Positions 18,014 through 23,928 of a stretch of DNA of 52,264 bases are shown one piece after another. The translations under genes were made by a program, and so were the position numbers. How positions within the stretch are numbered: the first letter of the stretch is position 1; each line of letters starts with the position of its first letter. Origin of the DNA: an uncultured Gammaproteobacteria bacterium (GTDB taxonomy: Bacteria > Pseudomonadota > Gammaproteobacteria > Berkiellales > Berkiellaceae); contig CADEEZ010000007.1 of NCBI GenBank assembly GCA_902826485.1, positions 1 through 52,264 on the forward strand. Reading direction: 5' to 3'. The notes under the pieces are model-generated. The model saw only the letters and a program-made list of their open reading frames with translations, had not been told where the DNA came from and did no database searches.

Positions 18014-18620
18014 ACACTAATCCAACACCGGCATAAACACCTTCAAAATCGCCAAACGCATAATTGGCATTAACATTTACACCAAAATTCTTTTTCATCC
18101 AATAGGTGTTCCCTACTGTCGCAATACCGTAATTTAAGTTTGTTTTACCTGATAAATCGATTTTACCAAACCAGCCAAAATCCAGTTCTAAATCGTCATA
18201 ACCCACGTGGGTATAATTATATCGGGCAGCGATATAACTGTCCCATTTGTCTTTTTTGTAACCAAAAATAGGGGCAATATAGGCATAAGATGAACTACTT
18301 CCTCCCCCGACACTGGTTTCAACAGAAAAAGAGGCCCCCGCTTCTTTATTGTTTAAAAAAGCATATTTTGCCACAACACCGCTAACAACATCGGAGAAAT
18401 GAAACTCAGACAATAGACCCAACTCTAAATTTTCAGTCATACCATAGCTCATACGAACATAAGGTATTTCAGGTAGTGACGCCATTCCACCTTGTATAGC
18501 TAAGGCATCTTCTTCTATAGTATGCGCAGATTGGGTACTGGAAAAAGGTGCAAAAGAACAACCGCTGAGCAGTAAAGACGTTCCAAATAAAGTCAAGAAA
18601 TTAACTAATCTTAGGCACAT
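18000..18620 (-). CDS. Outer-membrane lipoprotein with beta-rich body
   Basis: A 206-residue lipoprotein: hydrophobic start with lipobox LLLSGC, so lipidation and export are expected. The mature part is Gly/Tyr-rich with alternating hydrophobic strands (YNYTHVGYDDLELDFGWFG, ANYAFGDFEGVYAGVGLVYVFK) and an aromatic C-terminal residue pattern, as in small beta-barrel outer-membrane proteins. ATG 18620 is chosen because AAAGGGAAAG precedes it; an upstream in-frame start at 18647 has no support. Function unknown; coupled to the downstream hydrolase. Confidence 0.75.
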   Translation of the reverse strand: MCLRLVNFLTLFGTSLLLSGCSFAPFSSTQSAHTIEEDALAIQGGMASLPEIPYVRMSYGMTENLELGLLSEFHFSDVVSGVVAKYAFLNNKEAGASFSVETSVGGGSSSSYAYIAPIFGYKKDKWDSYIAARYNYTHVGYDDLELDFGWFGKIDLSGKTNLNYGIATVGNTYWMKKNFGVNVNANYAFGDFEGVYAGVGLVYVFK

Positions 18621-18676
18621 AAACTTTCCCTTTAAAATAGTGCACACAGTATAATTTAAAAGTCTATAATCGCAAT

Positions 18677-18973
18677 ATGATAAATGAAAACGAAAGATGC
18701 TGGCATATTTATATTATTCGAAAGAATACGGGATCGCTCTACACTGGCATCACCACGCACGTGCAACGTCGATTCAATGAACATAATGCACAAGGCCAAA
18801 AGTGCGCAAAAAGCCTCAGAGGCAAAGGCCCTTTTACACTTGAGTTGCAACAATTAGTGGGTGAAAAAAACGATGCGCTTCAACTAGAATATAAAATAAA
18901 ACAACTTGATAAATCGGAAAAAGAATTTTTAATTCAACATAAATATTTGCTCTTTATGCCTTGGTGTTTATGA
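18677..18973 (+). CDS. GIY-YIG endonuclease-domain protein (UPF0213/YhbQ type)
   Basis: A 98-residue single-domain protein with the GIY-YIG fold: HIYIIRKNTGSLYTGIT holds the paired Tyr motifs, followed by RRFNEHN (catalytic Arg) and LEYKIKQLDK (metal-binding Glu). Small stand-alone proteins of this kind (YhbQ-like) act on DNA and may assist repair; the precise substrate is not known. It is not a homing endonuclease as no intron or DNA-binding extension is present. Its TGA overlaps the ATG of the next gene (ATGA), so translation is coupled. Confidence 0.88.
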   Translation: MINENERCWHIYIIRKNTGSLYTGITTHVQRRFNEHNAQGQKCAKSLRGKGPFTLELQQLVGEKNDALQLEYKIKQLDKSEKEFLIQHKYLLFMPWCL

Positions 18974-19242
18974 GTAGACACCAAACCTTAGATAAACACG
19001 TGAAGCTCAATATCAATTGGATTAAAACCCTTCCAGCTGTTAGCAAAATTGTAATTGGTTTTTCTGAAGCCTGTCGTCATAAATACCCGCCTGGCCATAT
19101 AAGATTTAAGCTGGATGTAGACGGCGGGATTAAAATTAATGCCTATTCAGGTAAAGGCGTAACCGATATATTTATTAAAATAGACCCTATTTCAGAACGT
19201 GAAAATGTTAAAGCCAATATTTTAAAGCGTTTTGAACGATAA
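18970..19242 (+). CDS. Small conserved-looking hypothetical protein
   Basis: About 90 residues from ATG 18970, which overlaps the GIY-YIG stop codon as ATGA. A TTG nine bases upstream is a weaker option. The sequence is basic at the start (MSRHQTLDKHVKLNINWIKT) and then alternates strands and turns (GHIRFKLDVDGGIKINAYSGKG, VTDIFIKIDP), suggesting a small alpha/beta fold. No family is recognised. Overlap with a nuclease suggests a shared nucleic-acid role, which is only inference. Confidence 0.65.
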   Translation: MSRHQTLDKHVKLNINWIKTLPAVSKIVIGFSEACRHKYPPGHIRFKLDVDGGIKINAYSGKGVTDIFIKIDPISERENVKANILKRFER

Positions 19243-19286
19243 TGCACCCCTCACAAATTAATGTACTCAACTAACGCTGTAGTTTG

Positions 19287-19315
19287 TTGACTTAGCTTGA
19301 TAATAGTAGTAGTTT
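19287..19315 (+). promoter_or_regulatory. Putative promoter, class I, peptide unit 1
   Basis: TTGACT at 19287-19292, a 17-bp spacer and a weak TAGTTT at 19310-19315. The spacer contains GATAAT at the same offset as the matching promoter at 20209, and the stretch before the ribosome site (TTATTACTTTTGTGAGGTC) is also shared. The parallel conservation is the main support. Confidence 0.5.
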
Positions 19316-19365
19316 AAAAATGCCCAAAAACATAGTTAAACTTATTACTTTTGTGAGGTCAAATA

Positions 19366-19638
19366 ATGAAAATATTAACTAATTCAAATACACGTACGAT
19401 TTCTGGTGGTCAAACGGAATCTCTAACGGTTACGACAAAAATTTCGCTTAATGGCATTTCAGACCAATGTGTAAATACACTCTCAAACATAGCTCCCCTT
19501 ATTATAGATACAACGCGTACTGATGAGCAAAGCGCAGCTTTATTTGTTTCTGTTTTACAAAATTGCACCCTCACAGAGTTAGATTTAATAGATCAACGCT
19601 CTGATGCCGCGCCTTTTTTAACCGTTAAATATAAATAA
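19366..19638 (+). CDS. Double-glycine leader peptide A1 (two-Cys family A)
   Basis: 90 residues. Leader MKILTNSNTRTISGG, then a 75-residue core beginning QTES. Family A members (here, 21444 and 22004) share QTE...TVT, a G[IV]S..C[IV]NT[IL] motif and a second cysteine; here the two cysteines are 31 residues apart (C-x31-C). The core ends APFLTVKYK, matching APFLNVSYT and APFQTVSYK in its relatives. Gly-Gly leaders are cut by the C39 peptidase domain of an ABC exporter; none is in the window. GAGGTC precedes ATG. First gene of a unit with B1 and B2. Antimicrobial, signalling or host-directed roles are all possible. Confidence 0.75.
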   Translation: MKILTNSNTRTISGGQTESLTVTTKISLNGISDQCVNTLSNIAPLIIDTTRTDEQSAALFVSVLQNCTLTELDLIDQRSDAAPFLTVKYK

Positions 19639-19660
19639 ATTTAAAAACGAGAGAATCACA

Positions 19661-19924
19661 ATGAAAACTATAATTTTAGATGAATTAAACCAAGTTTCCG
19701 GTGGCGAAAAATTTTTGATCTCAACCGTGAGAGTGGATATAACGGGTGTGCCCGCTTCATGTATCGAAAGATTTTTTAATAGCACTAATGCCACTTTAGT
19801 GGGGATTAATGAAGACATGCTAAGTATGACACTTCTGACTAATTGTACTGAATCTATGAACCCACCATTCAACCAGACCACTTATGATAGCATGCCCATT
19901 GCTTTATCAGTTATTGAAGAATAA
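19661..19924 (+). CDS. Double-glycine leader peptide B1 (two-Cys family B)
   Basis: 87 residues. Leader MKTIILDELNQVSGG and a core starting EKFLISTVRVDI. Family B signature: GVPASCIERFF, then an NEDML.M..L..NC segment, giving C-x27-C. After the second cysteine it has a 26-residue extension ending LSVIEE, which resembles the end of B4 (MRVIEK). The strand-C-helix-strand-C layout is shared with family A, so A and B appear to be distant paralogues. It lies 22 bp after A1 and 29 bp before B2. Confidence 0.75.
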   Translation: MKTIILDELNQVSGGEKFLISTVRVDITGVPASCIERFFNSTNATLVGINEDMLSMTLLTNCTESMNPPFNQTTYDSMPIALSVIEE

Positions 19925-19953
19925 TTTATTCCAACTATAAAAAAGGACTAACG

Positions 19954-20148
19954 GTGAAAAATTTAACTTTAATAGAATTAAACCAAGTAGCGGGTGGTGA
20001 AAATTCTTTAACAAATAGCTCAATGGATATCACAGATGCGACTGTGCTTTGTACAGACAGATCTTTAAACCATCGTAGCAATTTTACTTTGGTTGAAACA
20101 AGTGAAGACGGATTCATGTCAACCTATATTCTACATTGCCCAGATTAA
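19954..20148 (+). CDS. Double-glycine leader peptide B2 (two-Cys family B)
   Basis: 64 residues from a GTG start at 19954, supported by AAAAGGAC just upstream. Leader MKNLTLIELNQVAGG (Ala in place of the usual Ser). The core has the family B pattern: one cysteine in VLCTDRSL, an FTLVETSEDGF segment and a final cysteine two residues from the end (C-x28-C). It lacks the C-terminal extension of B1 and B4. Last gene of unit 1; a strong hairpin follows six bases after the stop. Confidence 0.7.
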   Translation: MKNLTLIELNQVAGGENSLTNSSMDITDATVLCTDRSLNHRSNFTLVETSEDGFMSTYILHCPD

Positions 20149-20154
20149 CGATAA

Positions 20155-20180
20155 CCAGCACCAAACGCCTTTGGTGCTGG
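20155..20180 (+). terminator. Conserved hairpin after B2
   Basis: CCAGCACCAAA (20155-20165) and TTTGGTGCTGG (20170-20180) form an 11-bp perfect stem with loop CGCC. The GCACCAA/TTGGTGC core recurs after B3 and B4. No T-tract follows here, so it could be a 3'-end stabilising or processing element as well as a terminator. Confidence 0.65.
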
Positions 20181-20208
20181 CTCCCCCATTATAAAACATA
20201 TAATATTG

Positions 20209-20237
20209 TTGACATGCTTCGATAATGGGAGTATGGT
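20209..20237 (+). promoter_or_regulatory. Putative promoter, class I, unit 2
   Basis: TTGACA at 20209-20214, 17 bp, TATGGT at 20232-20237: a good sigma-70-type promoter. GATAAT sits in the spacer at the same offset as in the promoter at 19287, and both are followed by a similar TTATTACTTT plus GAGGTC stretch. It drives the decayed peptide gene at 20296. Confidence 0.6.
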
Positions 20238-20295
20238 TTTAGTGACTCAAAAATGTGATAGATAATAACTATTATTACTTTCTGGAGGTCTGCTA

Positions 20296-20445
20296 ATGAA
20301 AAATATAGCGTGCTTAAATGTAGTTTCTATTTCTGACATCATAAAAACTTATTCTAAATATTTGCCTAATAGCTGCATCAACACGATTTTCCTCTCATTT
20401 TTTGCCCCTTATAAGCAGTGCTCACTTTTGTCTAAACTATTCTGA
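20296..20445 (+). pseudogene. Decayed member of the peptide family, 49 residues, no GG site
   Basis: A short frame starts at ATG 20296, with ribosome site GGAGGT at 20284-20289. It begins MKNIACLNVVSISDI, where the leader-like start is kept but the Gly-Gly pair is gone. It then has NSCINTI, matching the KCINTI and ACIDTL cysteine motif of families A and B, and a second cysteine in KQC after 14 residues instead of about 28-31. The frame stops at 20445. Promoter and ribosome site are intact while the leader and core are shortened, so this looks like a decaying copy; a functional variant exported another way cannot be excluded. Confidence 0.5.
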
Positions 20446-20645
20446 AATAAGCTTATCAATAAAATTTAGACTCAACCAGGTTGATACCTATTTTATTGCT
20501 AAGCATTTATAAAGTTTTTTACCCGCGCATGATTTTAAAAAATTAATTTTTAAAATTTTATCGAAATATTATCCAGATTAAATCTGATCTTAAATTTAAG
20601 GTGGTTTAATCATTATTATTAAAATATTTATTTTTAATAAAAATA

Positions 20646-20674
20646 TTGCGCTCAAGTTTATTCAAGCGTAGTCT
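20646..20674 (+). promoter_or_regulatory. Putative promoter, class II, unit 3
   Basis: TTGCGC at 20646-20651, a 17-bp spacer and TAGTCT at 20669-20674. The spacer end and -10 (AAGCGTAGTCTA) match the promoter at 21380 (AAGCGTAATCTA), and similarity continues through GA.TC.AG.AA to the AAGGA ribosome site. Weak by consensus, supported by conservation between two units. Confidence 0.45.
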
Positions 20675-20708
20675 ATAGATTCCAGCAATTAGTTTAAGGA
20701 ATTAAAAA

Positions 20709-20930
20709 ATGAAAAACATAAACACAACTTTATTAAATAAAATTTCTGGCGGCACAAAACATGAACATAAAAATGAACATGAAAAAAATCGTGTTGATGA
20801 ATTTGTTGATGACGCAATTGATAAAACAAAAGAAACTTGGGATGATGTCCGTCACTCTCGCATTGCTGAAAATGCCAAAGATGCTGTAAGAAAACATAAT
20901 CCTTTCAAACATCATCATGAAAAAGACTAA
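20709..20930 (+). CDS. Double-glycine leader peptide C1 (His-rich helical family C)
   Basis: 73 residues. Leader MKNINTTLLNKISGG, then a core with no cysteine. It opens with a His/Lys/Glu-rich stretch (TKHEHKNEHEKN), continues as a charged probable amphipathic helix (VDEFVDDAIDKTKETWDD) and ends with HSRIAENAKDAV and NPFKHHHEKD. Family member C2 at 21730 has HSRIAENAKDAV unchanged. The His-rich ends could bind metal ions. AAGGA precedes the ATG. First gene of unit 3, followed by B3. Confidence 0.75.
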   Translation: MKNINTTLLNKISGGTKHEHKNEHEKNRVDEFVDDAIDKTKETWDDVRHSRIAENAKDAVRKHNPFKHHHEKD

Positions 20931-20966
20931 GCTTCTTTTAGTTTATTTAAATTAGGAGTATCTAGA

Positions 20967-21164
20967 ATGAAAAACTTAAACGTGGTTGAACTAAATCATG
21001 TTTGTGGTGGTGAAGCATTTTTAATCACCACAACACGTATTAATGTGGCAAACATCCCAAAGGCTTGCATTGATACGCTTGTTCAAAATAATAGCAATTT
21101 TAGTTTTGTAGACTTGAACGAGGACACATTAAACTCTCAACTTTGCTATAATTGCAAGAAATAA
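20967..21164 (+). CDS. Double-glycine leader peptide B3 (two-Cys family B)
   Basis: 65 residues. Leader MKNLNVVELNHVCGG has Cys instead of Ser at -3. The core is EAFLITTTRINVANIP, KACIDTLVQNN, then FVDLNEDTLNSQLCYNCKK, giving C-x28-C plus an additional Cys three residues before the last. It ends right after the final cysteine, like B2. AGGAG precedes the start. Last gene of unit 3, with the conserved hairpin downstream. Confidence 0.75.
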   Translation: MKNLNVVELNHVCGGEAFLITTTRINVANIPKACIDTLVQNNSNFSFVDLNEDTLNSQLCYNCKK

Positions 21165-21185
21165 TCGTCTCACATAACTTTCACA

Positions 21186-21213
21186 AACAGCACCAACCCT
21201 CATTGGTGCTGTT
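21186..21213 (+). terminator. Conserved hairpin after B3
   Basis: AACAGCACCAA (21186-21196) pairs perfectly with TTGGTGCTGTT (21203-21213); loop CCCTCA. Same core as the hairpins at 20155 and 22570. The following CTTATAA is a poor T-tract. Confidence 0.65.
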
Positions 21214-21379
21214 CTTATAAACGTAATTCTCACTTATTTTCTTACTGCACATCAGATTAAAATCTTATTTAGTGACGATTTAAAATGCTGAAATAATCAG
21301 TTCGTTCGTATTGTATAAATTATAAAAGACATTTTTCTAATTATATTTTTTTTATTTTGTACAGTGATTTAAAAAAGGG

Positions 21380-21408
21380 TTGCTATATAAATTTTTGAAG
21401 CGTAATCT
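21380..21408 (+). promoter_or_regulatory. Putative promoter, class II, unit 4
   Basis: TTGCTA at 21380-21385, 17 bp, TAATCT at 21403-21408, with the AAGCGTA.TCTA block shared with the promoter at 20646. It should drive A2-C2-A3-B4. Confidence 0.45.
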
Positions 21409-21443
21409 AAGGACTCTAGTAACTATTTAAGGATTATTAAAAA

Positions 21444-21713
21444 ATGAAAAAATTAACCACCTTAGATACTAATACTGTTTCTGGCGGTCAAACTGAACAA
21501 ATAACCGTAACCAGAGAAGCGTCTCTAGATAATATTTCTGACAAATGCATTAATACTATTGAGAACACAAATTTACTATTTGCGCCAGAAATAACAAAAG
21601 ATGGCTTCTCGAGTAAATTATTTGTTTTCTTTGATGGGTGTGCTCAGACGGAAATAGAAACCATTGCAAGCCGTATAAAAAGCGCTCCTTTTTTAAATGT
21701 TTCTTACACATAA
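21444..21713 (+). CDS. Double-glycine leader peptide A2 (two-Cys family A)
   Basis: 89 residues. Leader MKKLTTLDTNTVSGG; the core starts QTEQITVTREASLDNIS and carries KCINTIENTN and a second cysteine in FFDGC, C-x30-C. It ends RIKSAPFLNVSYT. It is very close to A3 throughout (both have SRIKSAPF near the end), pointing to a recent duplication, and less like A1. AAGGA ribosome site. The stop is 16 bp before the C2 start. Confidence 0.75.
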   Translation: MKKLTTLDTNTVSGGQTEQITVTREASLDNISDKCINTIENTNLLFAPEITKDGFSSKLFVFFDGCAQTEIETIASRIKSAPFLNVSYT

Positions 21714-21729
21714 AACAAGAGGTATTAAC

Positions 21730-21945
21730 ATGAAAAATCTAAACACAATTGAATTATATGAAGTTTCTGGCGGCATACATCTTCATCACCACCACCATGA
21801 TCAGGATGAAAATAAAGTCGACAAATTTGTTGATGACAGCAAGGAAAAAATTAAAGACGGCTGGGATGAAGTGAGACATTCTCGCATAGCTGAAAATGCA
21901 AAAGACGCTGTAGAAAGAAATAATCCTTTCAAACACAGAGACTAA
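21730..21945 (+). CDS. Double-glycine leader peptide C2 (His-rich helical family C)
   Basis: 71 residues from ATG 21730, with AGAGG upstream; an in-frame extension to 21697 overlaps A2 and has no ribosome site. Leader MKNLNTIELYEVSGG, then a run of histidines (IHLHHHHHDQDENK), a charged helix (VDKFVDDSKEKIKDGWDE) and the same C-terminal HSRIAENAKDAV ... NPFKH block as C1. The His-rich start may bind metal ions. Confidence 0.75.
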   Translation: MKNLNTIELYEVSGGIHLHHHHHDQDENKVDKFVDDSKEKIKDGWDEVRHSRIAENAKDAVERNNPFKHRD

Positions 21946-21950
21946 ATTTA

Positions 21951-21982
21951 TTGGTCGAAGAAGAATCCTCTCCTTCGACCAA
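21951..21982 (+). terminator. Hairpin inside unit 4
   Basis: TTGGTCGAAG (21951-21960) and CTTCGACCAA (21973-21982) form a perfect 10-bp stem with a 12-base loop, between C2 and A3. Its sequence differs from the GCACCAA hairpins. It may partly terminate or cleave the transcript so that A3-B4 are made at another level than A2-C2. Confidence 0.55.
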
Positions 21983-22003
21983 ATATTTTCAGGAGCATCT
22001 AAA

Positions 22004-22270
22004 ATGAAAAAATTAAATTTAGAAATGAATACAGTTTCTGGCGGTCAAACAGAACATCTTACCGTAACAAGAAACGCCTCTCTAGAAGGTGTTTCTGAGA
22101 AGTGTATCAATACAATTCAGAACGCAAATTTAGTATTCGTACCCGAAATTGCTAAAGATTCAATATCAAGCCAGTTATTTGTTTTGCTCCATGGTTGTTC
22201 CGCAACCGAAATAGACACTATTTCGAGCCGTATTAAAAGTGCACCTTTCCAAACCGTATCTTATAAATAA
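22004..22270 (+). CDS. Double-glycine leader peptide A3 (two-Cys family A)
   Basis: 88 residues. Leader MKKLNLEMNTVSGG is one residue shorter than in A2. The core begins QTEHLTVTRNASLEGVS, has EKCINTIQNANL and a second cysteine in LLHGC (C-x30-C), and ends SRIKSAPFQTVSYK. AGGAG lies at good distance from the ATG. The stop is 16 bp before B4, the same A-then-B order as A1-B1. Confidence 0.75.
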   Translation: MKKLNLEMNTVSGGQTEHLTVTRNASLEGVSEKCINTIQNANLVFVPEIAKDSISSQLFVLLHGCSATEIDTISSRIKSAPFQTVSYK

Positions 22271-22286
22271 ATCAAAAGGTCTAAAA

Positions 22287-22553
22287 ATGAAAAATTTAAA
22301 TCAAGTTCAATTAAATCTAGTTTCTGGTGGTGAAAAATTTCTAGCCATCACAACGAATATTGATATCTCTGGTGTACCTACTTCTTGTGTTGAGAGATTT
22401 TTTCAAAATAATAACAATATCACTTTAGTGGGTCTCACAGAAGATGTGCTTAGCTCAACACTTTTCTCTAATTGCACGGATTATAAAATTTCAAACACTA
22501 ACCATGTTTCTTTTTATAGCAACAATATCGATATGAGAGTCATTGAAAAATAA
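22287..22553 (+). CDS. Double-glycine leader peptide B4 (two-Cys family B)
   Basis: 88 residues from ATG 22287 (AAAAGGTC upstream); the frame is open to 22239 but that part overlaps A3. Leader MKNLNQVQLNLVSGG, core EKFLAITTNIDISGVP, TSCVERFFQNN, then LTEDVLSSTLFSNC (C-x28-C) and a 35-residue extension ending MRVIEK, as in B1. B1 and B4 are the closest pair in family B, and each follows a family A gene, which suggests an A-B pair was duplicated as a block. Confidence 0.75.
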   Translation: MKNLNQVQLNLVSGGEKFLAITTNIDISGVPTSCVERFFQNNNNITLVGLTEDVLSSTLFSNCTDYKISNTNHVSFYSNNIDMRVIEK

Positions 22554-22569
22554 TCATTCTTTTCTGTTT

Positions 22570-22597
22570 AACAGCACCAAATCTCTTTGGTGCTGTT
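22570..22597 (+). terminator. Conserved hairpin after B4
   Basis: AACAGCACCAAA (22570-22581) pairs perfectly with TTTGGTGCTGTT (22586-22597), loop TCTC, 12 bp, then CCCCCC and TTTT. This is the best terminator of the three conserved hairpins and ends the peptide cluster. Confidence 0.7.
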
Positions 22598-22698
22598 CCC
22601 CCTTTTAATAAAAACCCAAAAATAACTCTTGACGACCTAATATACTATTGGCTATTATCTTAGAATAGTCTCAACTATTTTATGGTTTTTAAAATATT

Positions 22699-22764
22699 AT
22701 GTTTTTATTAATTATCCAAAATCTAACAAATACTCGCTGGCGATGGCGCAACGCTGCCGCTTAG
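22699..22764 (+). CDS. Candidate trp leader peptide (attenuation)
   Basis: A 21-codon frame (ATG 22699 to TAG 22762-22764) that begins MFLLIIQNL and ends RWRWRNAAA. It holds two Trp codons separated by one Arg codon, a high density for such a short frame, and lies about 165 bp upstream of the tryptophan operon. This is the arrangement of an attenuator leader: stalling at Trp codons when Trp-tRNA is scarce would favour read-through. A clear ribosome site is missing, and the candidate terminator downstream is weak, so this is a proposal. Confidence 0.4.
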   Translation: MFLLIIQNLTNTRWRWRNAAA

Positions 22765-22854
22765 GCTTATTTTGTTTCATTTTGTATCAATAATTAATAG
22801 AGATATTGGCTATGATCTTATCTTCATTCCCTATTTATAAGCACTTTTCTTGGC

Positions 22855-22876
22855 AAAGCTGTCTGCTTTAATTTTT
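22855..22876 (+). terminator. Candidate trp attenuator hairpin
   Basis: AAAGC (22855-22859) and GCTTT (22865-22869) with loop TGTCT, followed by AATTTTT. An alternative, longer and bulged pairing uses AAGCA (22839-22843) with TGCTT. The stem is short, and a competing antiterminator was not clearly found. Confidence 0.3.
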
Positions 22877-22927
22877 ATATTTAAATTTTACGATTAAATA
22901 CCTTAAAAATGCGGAGGAAGCTTGCCT

Positions 22928-23923
22928 ATGCGTGCGCCAAAACGACTTTATTTATTGATGATAATAGGATTAGTGAGTTTTTCAGCTTACAATCTGAAAT
23001 CTACCCCTTCTCCCCTAACCACGCCGACTTTGCCTATTGTCGGCATTGCCAATTACGGCCCCCATAGTTCGCTTCAAGCTTCTATCAATGGCCTCAAAGA
23101 AGAACTGGTAAATCAAGGGTTTATCGCAAATAAAACCATTCGTTATGAAATAATGGATGTCAGCTTTGATACCTTATTAATTCCTCAAATGATTGCACAA
23201 CTTAAGCAGTTTAAACCCGATGTGATCGTTGCCATTACCACGCCTGTGGCACAATTTATCAAACACAGCGTTAAAGATATACCCGTAATATACAGCGTTA
23301 TTACCGACCCCGTTTCGGCAGGGTTAATCACTTCACCTGATCATTCAGAAAAAAATATAACCGGAAGTTCGGATAAACAAAATTTAGATATATTATTGGT
23401 TTTTGCAAAATCTATACTCCCCAAAGCCAAAACCATTGGCCTATTATACGCGCCATCTGAAATCAATGACGTTGCCTTAGTTGAAATGATGAAAATAGCG
23501 GCGAATAAACTAAACATGAACGTGATTGCTATTCCCATCGATCATGTTCGAGATATGGGCATTCGCATGCAAGCTTTTAAAAATAAAGTCGATTTTATTT
23601 ACGTAGGTGGCAGTGGCCCGATACTGCCCGCCTTACCGACCATTGCAAAAGCCGCAGACAAAATGGGCATTCCTGTATTCAGTGTCGAACCCGAAGCTGT
23701 AAAGGCAGGATTGGTTTTAGGAAGTTTTGGTGTGGATTATAAACAAGTAGGCAAAAATACAGGCAAACTCGTTGCAGCATTGTTAAATAAACAAAATATA
23801 GCCGAGTTATCCCCTATTTATCCTGATAGCCAAAATCATCACGGTTATATCAGCCAGAAACGTGCCAACGCCCTAGGCATTATTTTACCTAATAATTTTC
23901 CACAACTTCACCTAGTTGAGTAA
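22928..23923 (+). CDS. ABC-transporter substrate-binding protein (TrpX-like, PF04392)
   Basis: A 331-residue exported protein, with a hydrophobic N-terminal segment (LYLLMIIGLVSFSAYN) and the two-lobe fold of the DUF534/TrpX family: LPIVGIANYGPHSSLQASING, AITTPVAQFIKHS, IPVIYSVITDPVSAGLI, GLLYAPSEIND, GSFGVDYKQVGK. Relatives bind tryptophan or other aromatic ligands. ATG 22928 is chosen over a TTG at 22922 because GGAGGAAG ends eight bases before it. It leads the kynU-trp operon, so tryptophan or kynurenine uptake is the natural guess. The permease and ATPase genes are not here and must be elsewhere. Confidence 0.8.
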   Translation: MRAPKRLYLLMIIGLVSFSAYNLKSTPSPLTTPTLPIVGIANYGPHSSLQASINGLKEELVNQGFIANKTIRYEIMDVSFDTLLIPQMIAQLKQFKPDVIVAITTPVAQFIKHSVKDIPVIYSVITDPVSAGLITSPDHSEKNITGSSDKQNLDILLVFAKSILPKAKTIGLLYAPSEINDVALVEMMKIAANKLNMNVIAIPIDHVRDMGIRMQAFKNKVDFIYVGGSGPILPALPTIAKAADKMGIPVFSVEPEAVKAGLVLGSFGVDYKQVGKNTGKLVAALLNKQNIAELSPIYPDSQNHHGYISQKRANALGIILPNNFPQLHLVE

Positions 23924-23928
23924 CAAGC

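Noticed and set aside
18677-18973. Homing endonuclease from the GIY-YIG motif
   Set aside because: The protein is a small single-domain YhbQ-type with no intron, intein or DNA-binding extension nearby.
20733-20918. Antisense frames opposite the family C peptides
   Set aside because: They arise as shadows of A+T-rich His/Lys codons; start and ribosome site are missing.
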